DNA of 15,574 nucleotides from Thiobacillus sp. UBA3361 (GTDB lineage: Bacteria; Pseudomonadota; Gammaproteobacteria; Burkholderiales; Thiobacillaceae), in the NCBI GenBank assembly GCA_002360535.1, contig DEQR01000020.1:80147-95720 (forward strand), given 5' to 3'. Below are positions 1 to 6,838 of the stretch, one piece after another. Below the pieces are notes generated by a model. That model did no database searches and was not told the DNA's origin. It saw nothing but the letters and a program-made list of their open reading frames with translations. Both the position numbers and the translations under genes were made by a program. How positions within the stretch are numbered: the stretch's first letter is position 1; every line of letters begins with the position of its first letter.

Positions 1-178
1 CATCCGCAACCTGATCCGCGAGAACAAGATCGCGCAGATGTATTCCGCCATCCAGACCGGCCAGAACCTGGGCATGCAGACCCTGGATCAGGCCCTCATG
101 AATCTGGTGCGGCGCAATGCAATCGACCTGACCGAGGCCCGCGCCGTGGCGGCCAACAAGGACAGCTTCCTGGTCTGA
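1..178 (+). CDS. pilT: Type IV pilus retraction ATPase PilT, C-terminal end (partial)
   Basis: Only the last 58 codons are in the window; the reading frame enters at base 2 and ends with TGA at 176-178. The peptide carries the stretch IRENKIAQMYSAIQTGQ, followed by GMQTLDQAL and a closing DSFLV. This is the helical C-terminal part of PilT, the hexameric cytoplasmic ATPase that powers pilus retraction and twitching motility. The sequence agrees well with proteobacterial PilT tails, including the conserved AIRENK-like segment needed for retraction in studied PilT proteins. The stop codon shares its A with the ATG of the next gene, a second PilT-type ATPase, so the two are translationally coupled, as in many beta- and gammaproteobacteria. 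The ATPase core lies outside the window and cannot be judged. Confidence 0.92.
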   Translation, partial: IRNLIRENKIAQMYSAIQTGQNLGMQTLDQALMNLVRRNAIDLTEARAVAANKDSFLV

Positions 179-1317
179 TGTCTCCCGCGCCCGCACTGCC
201 GAAACCCATCTACGACTGGTTGCGCCTGATGGTGGCGCGCCAAGCCTCCGATCTGTTCATCACCGCCGGCTACGCCCCCGCCCTGAAGCTGAACGGCAAG
301 GTCACGCCCATCACCAAGCAGACCCTGACCCCCACCGAAACCTCGGAGATGGCCAAGGCGGTCATGAGCGAGCGTCAGCGCAGCATCTTCGCCGGCACCA
401 AGGAGGCCAATTTCGCCCTGTCCGATCCGGACATCGGCCGGTTCCGGGTCAACTGCTTCGTCCAGCAGGGGCGGGTGGGCATCGTCTTCCGGTTGGTCAA
501 TACCAAGATCCCCAAGGCCGAGGACATCCATCTGCCGGCCATCGTCAACGACCTGGCCATGATGCCGCGCGGCTTGGTGATCGTGGTGGGGGCCACCGGC
601 TCGGGCAAATCCACCTCCCTGGCGGCCATGGTGGGCTACCGCAACCAGCACGCCCAGGACCACATCATCACCGTCGAGGACCCCATCGAATTCGTCCACG
701 AGCACGGCAGCTGCATCGTCACCCAGCGCGAGGTGGGTCTGGACACGGATGACTGGGACTCGGCCCTGAAGAACACCCTGCGCCAGGCACCGGACGTGAT
801 CATGATCGGCGAGATCCGCGACCGCGAGACCATGAAGCACGCCATGAGCTATGCGGAGACCGGCCACCTGTGCCTGTCCACCATCCACGCCAACAACGCC
901 AACCAGGCCCTGGACCGCATCCTCAGCTTCTTCGGCCAGGAGCGGCGCGACCAGTTGCTGCTGGACCTGTCCCTGAACCTGCGCGCCATCATCTCCCAGC
1001 GCCTGGTGCGCCGCGCCGACGGCAAGGGCCGCCTGCCGGCGGTGGAGGTGCTGCTGAACTCGCCGCTGATTTCCGACCTGATCATGAAAGGCCGCCTGGA
1101 CGAGATCAAGGACGTGATGTCCCGCTCCCGCGAACTGGGCATGACGACCTTCGATCAGGCCCTGTTCGACCTGTACAAATCCGGCGCCATCAGCGCCGAG
1201 GACGCCCTGCGCCACGCCGACTCCTTCAACGACCTGCGCCTGAAGATCAAGCTCGCCGGCAAGGACGAATCCGGCCTCAGCGGCCTGGGCGACCTGCCGA
1301 ACCTGGATATCCTTTAA
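178..1317 (+). CDS. pilU: PilT-dependent retraction ATPase PilU
   Basis: This 379-aa protein is a complete PilT/PilU-family AAA-type secretion ATPase. The Walker A motif GATGSGKS lies at residues 138-145 (Lys144). The Asp box VEDPIEF is at 166-172, the Walker B region DVIMIGEIRD at 206-215, and the His box STIHANNANQALDR at 234-247. The N-terminal part (about 10-110) fits the PAS-like N-terminal domain of these hexamers. PilU is known as an accessory retraction ATPase that works with PilT at the inner-membrane base of type IV pili. The choice of PilU rather than a second PilT rests on three points: its position right after pilT, the longer acidic/hydrophobic C-terminal tail (ending LSGLGDLPNLDIL), and the usual PilU length of about 375-385 aa. 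The start is fixed by the TGATG overlap with pilT. No frame damage is visible. Confidence 0.95.
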   Translation: MSPAPALPKPIYDWLRLMVARQASDLFITAGYAPALKLNGKVTPITKQTLTPTETSEMAKAVMSERQRSIFAGTKEANFALSDPDIGRFRVNCFVQQGRVGIVFRLVNTKIPKAEDIHLPAIVNDLAMMPRGLVIVVGATGSGKSTSLAAMVGYRNQHAQDHIITVEDPIEFVHEHGSCIVTQREVGLDTDDWDSALKNTLRQAPDVIMIGEIRDRETMKHAMSYAETGHLCLSTIHANNANQALDRILSFFGQERRDQLLLDLSLNLRAIISQRLVRRADGKGRLPAVEVLLNSPLISDLIMKGRLDEIKDVMSRSRELGMTTFDQALFDLYKSGAISAEDALRHADSFNDLRLKIKLAGKDESGLSGLGDLPNLDIL

Positions 1318-1330
1318 CAAACACCCTGTG

Positions 1331-1431
1331 GTAGGAGGCCCGCTTGCGGGCCGAACCGGCACACGGAACAACCCCTCTTTCGCGCCGCAAGCGGCGCTCC
1401 GGATTTCATCCGTGGGGGTGGCCTCTGGCCA
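1331..1431. repeat. Cluster of four REP-like hairpins
   Basis: Four short palindromes stand side by side in the gap after pilU. The stems are GGCCCG/CGGGCC (1337-1352, loop CTTG), GCGCCG/CGGCGC (1382-1397, loop CAAG), CGGAT/ATCCG (1400-1412, loop TTC) and TGGCC/GGCCA (1419-1431, loop TCT). The first is preceded by GTAGGAG and followed by CGAA. The second, read on the minus strand, shows GGAG before its stem and CGAA after it, so the two form an inverted pair. The stems differ in sequence yet stay self-complementary, as in bacterial REP/BIME elements. A copy with the same GTAGGAG head lies at 15553-15574. None has a following T-tract, so they are unlikely to be plain rho-independent terminators, although they could protect the 3' ends of pilU or hydrolase transcripts. 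Confidence 0.7.
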
Positions 1432-1491
1432 TGAACGCTTAGTTGTCAGTTTTCAGCGGCCGGCATCGACTTGGCCAATAGCCGGAGCGCC

Positions 1492-2214
1492 TCACAACGC
1501 CTGGTCCAGAAAACCCTTCACGTTGTCCAGCAGGGCCGCATCCTGCCCTTCGAAGAAGTGGTCGGCCGCATCCACCTTCACCTGCCTCGATCCCGTCTGT
1601 TTAAGCGCCTTGGCCCGGCTCGGGGCGTGCTTCAGCACCGGCGGCAGGTCATTGGCGCCGTACAAATCCAGGATCGGCGGCTTGAGGGCCGACCAATCCT
1701 CGGTGCCCGGCGTGCCGATGGCCACCCAGGCCTTGACGTCGCCGCTGCGCTTGCTGGACAGATAGGCATAACTCATACGGCAGCCCAGGCTGTGGGAAAC
1801 GATGGCCACCTTGCCGTAGCCCTTGCCCTTCAGGAAGGCCACAGCCTGGTGTAGCCGGCGCGCCGCCTCGGGGAAGGTGGGCGGGTAGTCCTCTCCCTTG
1901 GCGTCCGCCTTCAACACCGGCATCTGCACCGACAGGGTGGCGTAGCCCGCCTCCGGCAACCGCTGACGCAGGGTGCTGATCAGGCCCCAGTCCGGATGCA
2001 CACCGATGCCGTGCACCAGGATGAGCGCGGCCTTCGCATCCTGCGCCGGGGTGTACAGGCCCAGGAACTTGTGCGGCCGATCTTCCAGCCAGACCGGGTC
2101 ACCCACCAAAACGGCCGGCAGGACTTCGTCGGCCCATTTCTTCTCACGGGCGTAATCCGCCGCCTGGACCGGCAGCACGAGCATCGCGATCAACGACAGC
2201 AGCAACCAGCGCAT
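1492..2214 (-). CDS. DUF3530-like alpha/beta hydrolase, exported
   Basis: The 240-aa product begins with a hydrophobic signal peptide, MRWLLLSLIAMLVLPVQA, with a likely cut after Ala18, so it should be periplasmic or secreted. The body has an alpha/beta-hydrolase layout: oxyanion-side HGIGVHPDW (68-76), nucleophile elbow SHSLG with Ser142, an acidic residue in YGANDLP (Asp189) and a late histidine in DAADHF (His219). Length and motifs resemble the DUF3530 family, whose substrate is unknown; an esterase or lipase-like role is inference. The start was placed at base 2214 because a strong AGGAGGA ribosome site lies just upstream and the signal peptide begins there; a longer ATG at 2250 would put a non-hydrophobic stretch before it. 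It is the last gene of a minus-strand unit, 51 bp after the TauE-like permease. Confidence 0.8.
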   Translation of the reverse strand: MRWLLLSLIAMLVLPVQAADYAREKKWADEVLPAVLVGDPVWLEDRPHKFLGLYTPAQDAKAALILVHGIGVHPDWGLISTLRQRLPEAGYATLSVQMPVLKADAKGEDYPPTFPEAARRLHQAVAFLKGKGYGKVAIVSHSLGCRMSYAYLSSKRSGDVKAWVAIGTPGTEDWSALKPPILDLYGANDLPPVLKHAPSRAKALKQTGSRQVKVDAADHFFEGQDAALLDNVKGFLDQAL

Positions 2215-2265
2215 GGCATCTCCTCCTACTGGGGTGGGAATGGGGGACATTTTCCGGAGGGTTCG

Positions 2266-3087
2266 TCAGAACAGGCTATAGGCCATCCGTACACCCATCA
2301 CGTACAGCAGGCCGGCGAATATGCGCTTCAGCCGGCCGACCGGCAAGCGGTGCGCGGCACGGGCTCCCAGCGGCGCTGTCAGCCAGGTGCCGGCGGCGAT
2401 GGCGGCCAAGGCCGGCAGGTGGACGAAACCGATGCTGGCCGCCGGCAGGCCCTCGATCCGATGCCCGGACCACGCGTAGCCCAGGGCGCCGGCCACGGCG
2501 ATGGGCAGGCCGATGGCCGCCGAGGTACCGATGGCGTGGTGCAGCTTCACGTTGCACCAGGTCATGAACGGCACCGACAGGGTGCCGCCTCCGATGCCCA
2601 CCCAGCTGGATACGCCGCCGATCACGCCGCCGGCCAGGGTCATGCCCGGCCAGCCGGGCAGGGTGCGGCTGGGCGGCGGCCTGAAACCGAGCAGCATCTG
2701 GGTGGCGGCATAGAACAGGAACACGGTGAAGAACAGGCGCAGGTCCCGGTCCGCCAGCCAGGCAGCGGCGATGGCGCCGGCCAGGGTGCCCAGGACGATG
2801 CCCGGCGAGATACGCCCGACGATGTCCCAGCGCACCGCCCCGTGGCCGTGGTGGGCGCGCAGGCTGGACACCGAGGTCAGCACGATCACCGCCAGGGAGG
2901 TGCCCAGGGCCAGGTGGATGTTGTAGGCCGCCGCGAAGCCCTGCAGGGCGAACAGCCAGGTGAGCACCGGCACGATGATCAACCCACCGCCCACCCCCAG
3001 CAGGCCGGCCACGAAGCCGCTGGCCAAGCCCAGCAACACGTAGGCCAGATAAAAGGTCAAGCCAGCTTGCCCAGGATGAACCGCCAT
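2266..3087 (-). CDS. TauE/SafE (DUF81) family membrane permease
   Basis: This is a very hydrophobic 273-aa protein with about seven to eight predicted membrane segments. It shows the internal duplication typical of the TauE/SafE family: GVGGG at 31-35 with LGTSLAVI at 61-68 is echoed by GIGGG at 164-168 with IGTSAAIG at 186-193. Members export or import small sulfur-containing or organic anions (sulfite, sulfoacetate, taurine-linked ions). The substrate here cannot be read from the sequence. The span uses the ATG at 3087, which overlaps the EVE gene by 31 bp. A TTG at 3060-3058 overlapping the EVE stop (TTGA) would give 264 aa starting (M)TFYLAYVLLGL. That start looks more family-like and would couple translation, so the true start is uncertain. 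It is the middle gene of the EVE-permease-hydrolase unit. Confidence 0.88.
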   Translation of the reverse strand: MAVHPGQAGLTFYLAYVLLGLASGFVAGLLGVGGGLIIVPVLTWLFALQGFAAAYNIHLALGTSLAVIVLTSVSSLRAHHGHGAVRWDIVGRISPGIVLGTLAGAIAAAWLADRDLRLFFTVFLFYAATQMLLGFRPPPSRTLPGWPGMTLAGGVIGGVSSWVGIGGGTLSVPFMTWCNVKLHHAIGTSAAIGLPIAVAGALGYAWSGHRIEGLPAASIGFVHLPALAAIAAGTWLTAPLGARAAHRLPVGRLKRIFAGLLYVMGVRMAYSLF

Positions 3088-3509
3088 TCCGCCGGGTCCA
3101 CCGGCGTAATGGACAGGCGGTTTCCCTTGGCCAGCACCTGCATGTGGGCCAGCTCGGGGTAGCCGCGCAGCTCGGCGATGGACATCAGCCGGGTCTTCTT
3201 CACGAAGCCCACATCCACATGCACCCAGCGCGGGTTCTCGGCGGTGGCCTTGGGATCGTAGTACTTGCCGCCTGCCTCGAACTGGGTCGCGTCCGGGTAG
3301 GCGGCCTTCACCACTTGGGCCAGTCCGGCGACGCCCGGCTCGGCGCAGGACGAATGGTAGAACAGTACACCGTCCCCCACCCGCATCTGGTCACGCATGA
3401 AATTGCGCGCCTGGTAGTTGCGCACACCGAACCAGGGCACCGACCCGTCGCGGGCCAGGTCGTCGATGCTGTATTCCGAGGGCTCGCTCTTCATCAACCA
3501 ATAACGCAT
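3057..3509 (-). CDS. EVE domain-containing protein
   Basis: The 150-aa protein is a single EVE domain (PUA-like fold), the usual length for bacterial stand-alone EVE proteins related to thymocyte nuclear protein 1. Recognisable elements are the opening RYWLMKSEP (2-10), the WFGVRNYQARNFMRD block (26-40), VGDGVLFYHSS (44-54), GLAQVV (62-67) and RLSITPV (131-137). EVE domains are structurally related to YTH and ASCH domains and are thought to bind modified bases in DNA or RNA through an aromatic pocket; the natural ligand of this one is unknown. A GAAGGAAG ribosome site precedes the ATG at a normal distance. It heads the minus-strand unit and is divergent from the 3581 gene. I see no restriction or defence gene next to it, so a housekeeping role is as likely as a defence role. 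Confidence 0.93.
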   Translation of the reverse strand: MRYWLMKSEPSEYSIDDLARDGSVPWFGVRNYQARNFMRDQMRVGDGVLFYHSSCAEPGVAGLAQVVKAAYPDATQFEAGGKYYDPKATAENPRWVHVDVGFVKKTRLMSIAELRGYPELAHMQVLAKGNRLSITPVDPAEWRFILGKLA

Positions 3510-3514
3510 GCTGT

Positions 3515-3543
3515 TTCTTCCTTCAACCCTGCCGGCCTATAAT
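3515..3543 (+). promoter_or_regulatory. Sigma70-like promoter for the 3581 gene
   Basis: A perfect TATAAT (3538-3543) stands 17 bp after TTCTTC (3515-3520), a weak -35 box. Transcription would begin near 3550, giving a leader of about 30 nt before the ATG at 3581, which has a GGAGG ribosome site. The -35 part overlaps the ribosome site of the divergent EVE gene. Confidence 0.6.
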
Positions 3544-3562
3544 CCGACCAATTCTCTCGGAT
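3542..3562. promoter_or_regulatory. Inverted repeat at the likely transcription start
   Basis: ATCCGA (3542-3547) and TCGGAT (3557-3562) form a 6-bp inverted repeat with a 9-nt spacer. It begins inside the -10 box and spans the predicted start site of the 3581 gene. This suits an operator in a 72-bp divergent promoter region, or a short hairpin in the leader. It is a visual finding only; no regulator gene is adjacent. Confidence 0.35.
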
Positions 3563-3580
3563 ATTCTCCAGGAGGCCAAG

Positions 3581-4657
3581 ATGACACCCGGCCATTCCCC
3601 CACCCGGCCCGAATTGGACCTGGGCGCCCTGGTCAGCGCCGTGCAGCGCAACTGCCACATCTCCGATGCCCAGTTCGCCGGCGATCTTACCCTGTGCACT
3701 TTCCTGCTCAAGATGCGCGAGCTGTACCGCTGGGAAAACGACATCCCCCTGTCCCAGGACATGCCCAAGGACCAGGTGGGCGACTGGATGAACGGGCGCA
3801 GCCGCATGTGGGAAGAGATCGAGAGCGCCCCCTACGAGCCCCTGCCGCTGGCCGGGGAACTGCTGGATCCCTTCGAGGTGGCGCGCGTCAACGCCGCGCT
3901 GATCCCGTGCGGCCTGGTCTATTCCGGCGGCTACGGGCGCCAGTGCAAGCCGCATTTCTTCCTCGGCCGGCTGGACCGCGTGGAGCGGCGCCATGGCCAC
4001 TCGGTGCTGGTGTCGGGCTGCGAGTACGCCCGCGACCTGGACGCCCCGCCCGGCATGATGCTGGACGGCACGGTGTTCGTGCGCACCGAGGCCCTGCGCC
4101 GCTGGCTGTGGGAGCGCTACGAGGAATGGCGGTGGAACACCAAGCGCAACGAGGCCATGGCCCGCGCCGTGGCCTGCTACGGCTTCGACCGGGACCGGGA
4201 GACGGCGCTGGATGCGATGACGCGCGTGGAAACCGAATCGGTGATCCTGCACGAACTGGGCGAGGCGCGGGTGGACGAGGAACTGGGCGAGGGCTGGCCG
4301 GCCCTGCTGGTGGACGTGATGCGCAGCCGGTCCGAGATCATCGTGCGTGCCGTGCGCGACCTGTACGCCGACTGCCTTTCGACCCTGCCGGGGCTGCTGG
4401 AGCGGGCCGAACCGGCCGCCATCCATTTCTGGTTCGCCAACCTGGTGGGCATGCGCCGCGCGCTGGCGCCCGACTTGGTGGAGGCCTACCACGCTTGGTC
4501 GGCGAGCGGCAACCTCGGCACCCTGCGCACCGCCGCCGACCGGGCCGTGGCGCACTGGACCGACACCGCCCGTCAACTGCTGCGCCTGCACTCGGAGCAG
4601 GGCGAAGCGGCGGGCGCCCACATCGAGGCCTGGCTGGCGCCGCGCCAGATGCACTGA
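3581..4657 (+). CDS. Conserved protein of unknown function (possibly Sfum_1244-like)
   Basis: A 358-aa soluble, mostly helical protein with no signal peptide or membrane segment. It starts at an ATG preceded by GGAGG at a good distance and behind a clear promoter. The N-terminal third has LCTFLLKMRELYRWE (about 38-52) and a Trp-rich MNGRSRMWEEIE segment. The middle has GLVYSGGYGRQCKPHFFLG and GCEYARDLDAPPGMMLDG, and the C-terminal half is Arg/Glu/Ala-rich helices ending WLAPRQMH. From memory it resembles a group of uncharacterised proteobacterial proteins named after Sfum_1244, but I hold that name loosely. No catalytic motif that I know is visible, so I assign no function. Its frame and codon use match its neighbours, and no in-frame damage is seen. 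It converges with the GGDEF gene, with a hairpin between the two stop codons. Confidence 0.85.
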   Translation: MTPGHSPTRPELDLGALVSAVQRNCHISDAQFAGDLTLCTFLLKMRELYRWENDIPLSQDMPKDQVGDWMNGRSRMWEEIESAPYEPLPLAGELLDPFEVARVNAALIPCGLVYSGGYGRQCKPHFFLGRLDRVERRHGHSVLVSGCEYARDLDAPPGMMLDGTVFVRTEALRRWLWERYEEWRWNTKRNEAMARAVACYGFDRDRETALDAMTRVETESVILHELGEARVDEELGEGWPALLVDVMRSRSEIIVRAVRDLYADCLSTLPGLLERAEPAAIHFWFANLVGMRRALAPDLVEAYHAWSASGNLGTLRTAADRAVAHWTDTARQLLRLHSEQGEAAGAHIEAWLAPRQMH

Positions 4658-4676
4658 GGCGCGCCGGACGCGCGCC
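4658..4676. terminator. Hairpin between convergent genes
   Basis: The stem GGCGCGC (4658-4664) and GCGCGCC (4670-4676) with a 5-nt loop fills most of the 28-bp gap between two convergent stop codons. Its position suits a bidirectional terminator, but there is no run of T on either side, so its strength is doubtful. Confidence 0.4.
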
Positions 4677-4685
4677 GCTTCACCC

Positions 4686-6587
4686 TCACCCCTGGGCGCA
4701 GTGGGTCTTGCCGCGGGCGAACAGGCAGATGCGGTCGCGGCCGGCGTTCTTGGCGGCGTAGAGGGCCTTGTCGGCGCCGCGCACCATCTCGTCCGCCTCT
4801 TCCATGCCCGCCTCGCGGGCGGCCACGCCGATGCTCACCGTGGTTTGGATCTCCAGGCCGGCCACTTCTATCTTCAGTCCCTTCACCATCTTGCGCAGGC
4901 GCTCGGCCGCCAGCAGGGCCGTCTTGGCGTCGGCATCGTGGCACACCAACAGGAATTCCTCGCCGCCCATGCGGCTGACGCTGTCGTCCTTGCGCGCGGC
5001 GGCCTGGATGGCCTTGGCCACTTCCTGCAGCACCAGGTCGCCGACCGCATGCCCGTGCCGGTCGTTGACGGACTTGAAATGGTCCACATCGATCACCAGT
5101 GCGGCCATCGGCTGGCCCGTGCGCCGGGCGCCGCTCCAGGCCTTTTCCAGGGCCTGCAGGCCGGCGCGCCGGTTGGGCAGCCCGGTGAGCAGGTCGGTCA
5201 TGGCGGCATGTTCCAGGCGGCGGTTGCTGATGGCCAGCTCCGCCGCCAGCTGCTTGAGCTGCGCCCGGTCCTGCTCCCAGGCCTCCAGCAGCTGCACATA
5301 GTGCAAGGCCGCACGCATGCGGGCATCCAGGGCGCGGATGTTGATGGGCTTGGTGATGAAATCGTCCACGCCCGCCTCGAAGGCCTCGACGATCTTGTCC
5401 TCGGTCTCCACCCCGGTGAGCATGATCACGTACATGGACTGGCCCCATTCGGTGGCGCGCAGGGCGCGGCATAGCTCCGGCCCGTCCATGACCGGCATCA
5501 GCCAGTCGCTGATCACGATCTGCGGCATCACCTGCAGGGCCAACGCCAGGGCTTCTTGGCCGTTGGCGGCGGTGAACACGGCGCAGCCCAGCTTGTCGCG
5601 CAGCGCCAGCTCGGTCATCAGGCGGCCGCTGGGCTCGTCATCGACCAACAGCACCCGCCGGGAGACCACCGATGTCTCCTTCTCCGGACGCGGCGCGGAC
5701 ACCTTGACCATGCTGTCGAAGCTGGGCAGCGGCGTGGCCGGGATGCTGAGCAGCTCGCCCCAAGCCCGCCAGTGGCCCACCACCCGGTCGAACAACTCGC
5801 CGAAATCGTCGGCATCCAGGCCGATCTTGCCGCCCAGCCGCATCAGTTCGGAGACCCGGTTGTGCCGCTCACCCTCGGAGGCCATGCCCAGGTCGGCCAT
5901 GCGCCGGGCGAGGAAGAACAGATGCGTCAGCTGGTAGGGGCGCGAGCCCTCGACGAAGCCGGATTTTTCCGGCAGCTCGTGGAAATGCACCGGCTCGACC
6001 AGGGCCTTGGGCATGCCGCAGTCGATCATGATGACGCCGGTGAACTCGGCATGGTCGGCCGCCATGCGTTCCCGCTCCAGGGCCAGCAGCGCCTCGCCCC
6101 CGGCATGCGTATCCAGAATGGCCGCGTATTCGACCGGATAGGCGGTGGCCAAGGCCAGTTCGCCGATCCGCGCCAGCAGGCCGCAGACGAACAGCTCGTC
6201 CGGCGGGCCCACCCGCACCACGCCGCCCAGTTCGCGGCAGGATACCGCCATGAGCAGGGAATGGGACCAGAACGCCGTGTAGTCGAAACTCGGGCAGCCG
6301 CCCTGCGGGTACTGGTCGATCAAGGAGAAACCCATGGCCAGCTGGCGCACGCTGTTCATCCCCAGGCGCATGACCGCCTCGTGGACGGAGACCACCGCCC
6401 GCCCGGCCATGGCCGCCGAGTTGGCCATGCGCAGCAGCCGGCCGGACAGGGCCGGGTCGGTCTGCACCACCCGCACCACCTCGTCCAGGGTCGCGTCCTC
6501 GCGCCGGCTGATGTCCATGATCGCCAGGGCGACCCCCTTGGGGCTGGGCAGCTGGCCGGCGATGCGCAGTTGGTCGGCCTTGGTCAT
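4686..6587 (-). CDS. HDOD-receiver-GGDEF signalling protein (diguanylate cyclase)
   Basis: This 633-aa protein has three domains. An HDOD domain (about 10-215) includes LPSPKG near the start and LLARIGEL where true HD enzymes have a metal-binding HD pair, so it is probably a non-catalytic scaffold. A receiver domain (about 310-425) has acidic residues 316-317, phospho-acceptor Asp361 in IVISDWLMP and Lys413 in ITKP. After a short helical linker (about 430-462) comes a GGDEF domain (about 463-626) with an active-site GGEEF at 541-545 and an inhibitory RxxD site (RKDD, 532-535) five residues before it. It should therefore make cyclic di-GMP from two GTP, with product inhibition, under control of phosphorylation and of whatever the HDOD domain senses. 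The start at base 6587 (MTKADQL) was chosen because residues upstream look non-coding. No histidine kinase is nearby. Confidence 0.92.
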   Translation of the reverse strand: MTKADQLRIAGQLPSPKGVALAIMDISRREDATLDEVVRVVQTDPALSGRLLRMANSAAMAGRAVVSVHEAVMRLGMNSVRQLAMGFSLIDQYPQGGCPSFDYTAFWSHSLLMAVSCRELGGVVRVGPPDELFVCGLLARIGELALATAYPVEYAAILDTHAGGEALLALERERMAADHAEFTGVIMIDCGMPKALVEPVHFHELPEKSGFVEGSRPYQLTHLFFLARRMADLGMASEGERHNRVSELMRLGGKIGLDADDFGELFDRVVGHWRAWGELLSIPATPLPSFDSMVKVSAPRPEKETSVVSRRVLLVDDEPSGRLMTELALRDKLGCAVFTAANGQEALALALQVMPQIVISDWLMPVMDGPELCRALRATEWGQSMYVIMLTGVETEDKIVEAFEAGVDDFITKPINIRALDARMRAALHYVQLLEAWEQDRAQLKQLAAELAISNRRLEHAAMTDLLTGLPNRRAGLQALEKAWSGARRTGQPMAALVIDVDHFKSVNDRHGHAVGDLVLQEVAKAIQAAARKDDSVSRMGGEEFLLVCHDADAKTALLAAERLRKMVKGLKIEVAGLEIQTTVSIGVAAREAGMEEADEMVRGADKALYAAKNAGRDRICLFARGKTHCAQG

Positions 6588-6838
6588 CTCTGCACGCCGA
6601 TCGTCGCACGTCCAACGCCGGCCGCCGCCGCGAAGGTCCGAGGCCGCATCAGCACTGCGGCGAACGCCGGCCCCGGATGGGATGGGATTCGGGCCGGCTC
6701 CGACAGGATGGCGGGCTCCATCCACGGCAAGCTGGCTTGCCTGATGTTCGTGTTCATGTTTTCAGGAATGTCGCTGACCGTCCTATAACGTCCGTGTCGG
6801 CCTCTGACTTGAATATCGGCAAGGGTCTTCGGTCCACC
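6588..6838. other. Gap with two palindromes, no gene seen
   Basis: This 251-bp gap separates the uvrD end from the start of the HDOD-REC-GGDEF gene, both on the minus strand, so it should hold that gene's promoter and leader. Two inverted repeats stand out: GCCGGCCC (6666-6673) with GGGCCGGC (6691-6698) around a 17-nt loop, and GGCAAGCTGGCTTGCC (6726-6741), nearly perfect. The second could lie in the 3' end of the uvrD transcript but has no T-run. A TTCAGG (6761-6766)/TATAAC (6784-6789) pair on the plus strand, 17 bp apart, resembles a promoter but would read into uvrD antisense. No convincing minus-strand promoter was found. Confidence 0.45.

Noticed and set aside
88..1371. 427-codon open frame on the minus strand opposite pilU
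   Set aside because: Rich in Gly, Gln, His, Val and Asp with no family motif; it is a GC-driven mirror of the pilU codons, whose motifs are complete.
2215..2250. Upstream ATG at 2250 as the hydrolase start
   Set aside because: The strong ribosome site and the signal peptide both belong to the ATG at 2214.
6761..6789. TTCAGG-17-TATAAC promoter-like pair on the plus strand
   Set aside because: It would transcribe only antisense to the uvrD end, and one good box with a weak partner occurs by chance often enough.
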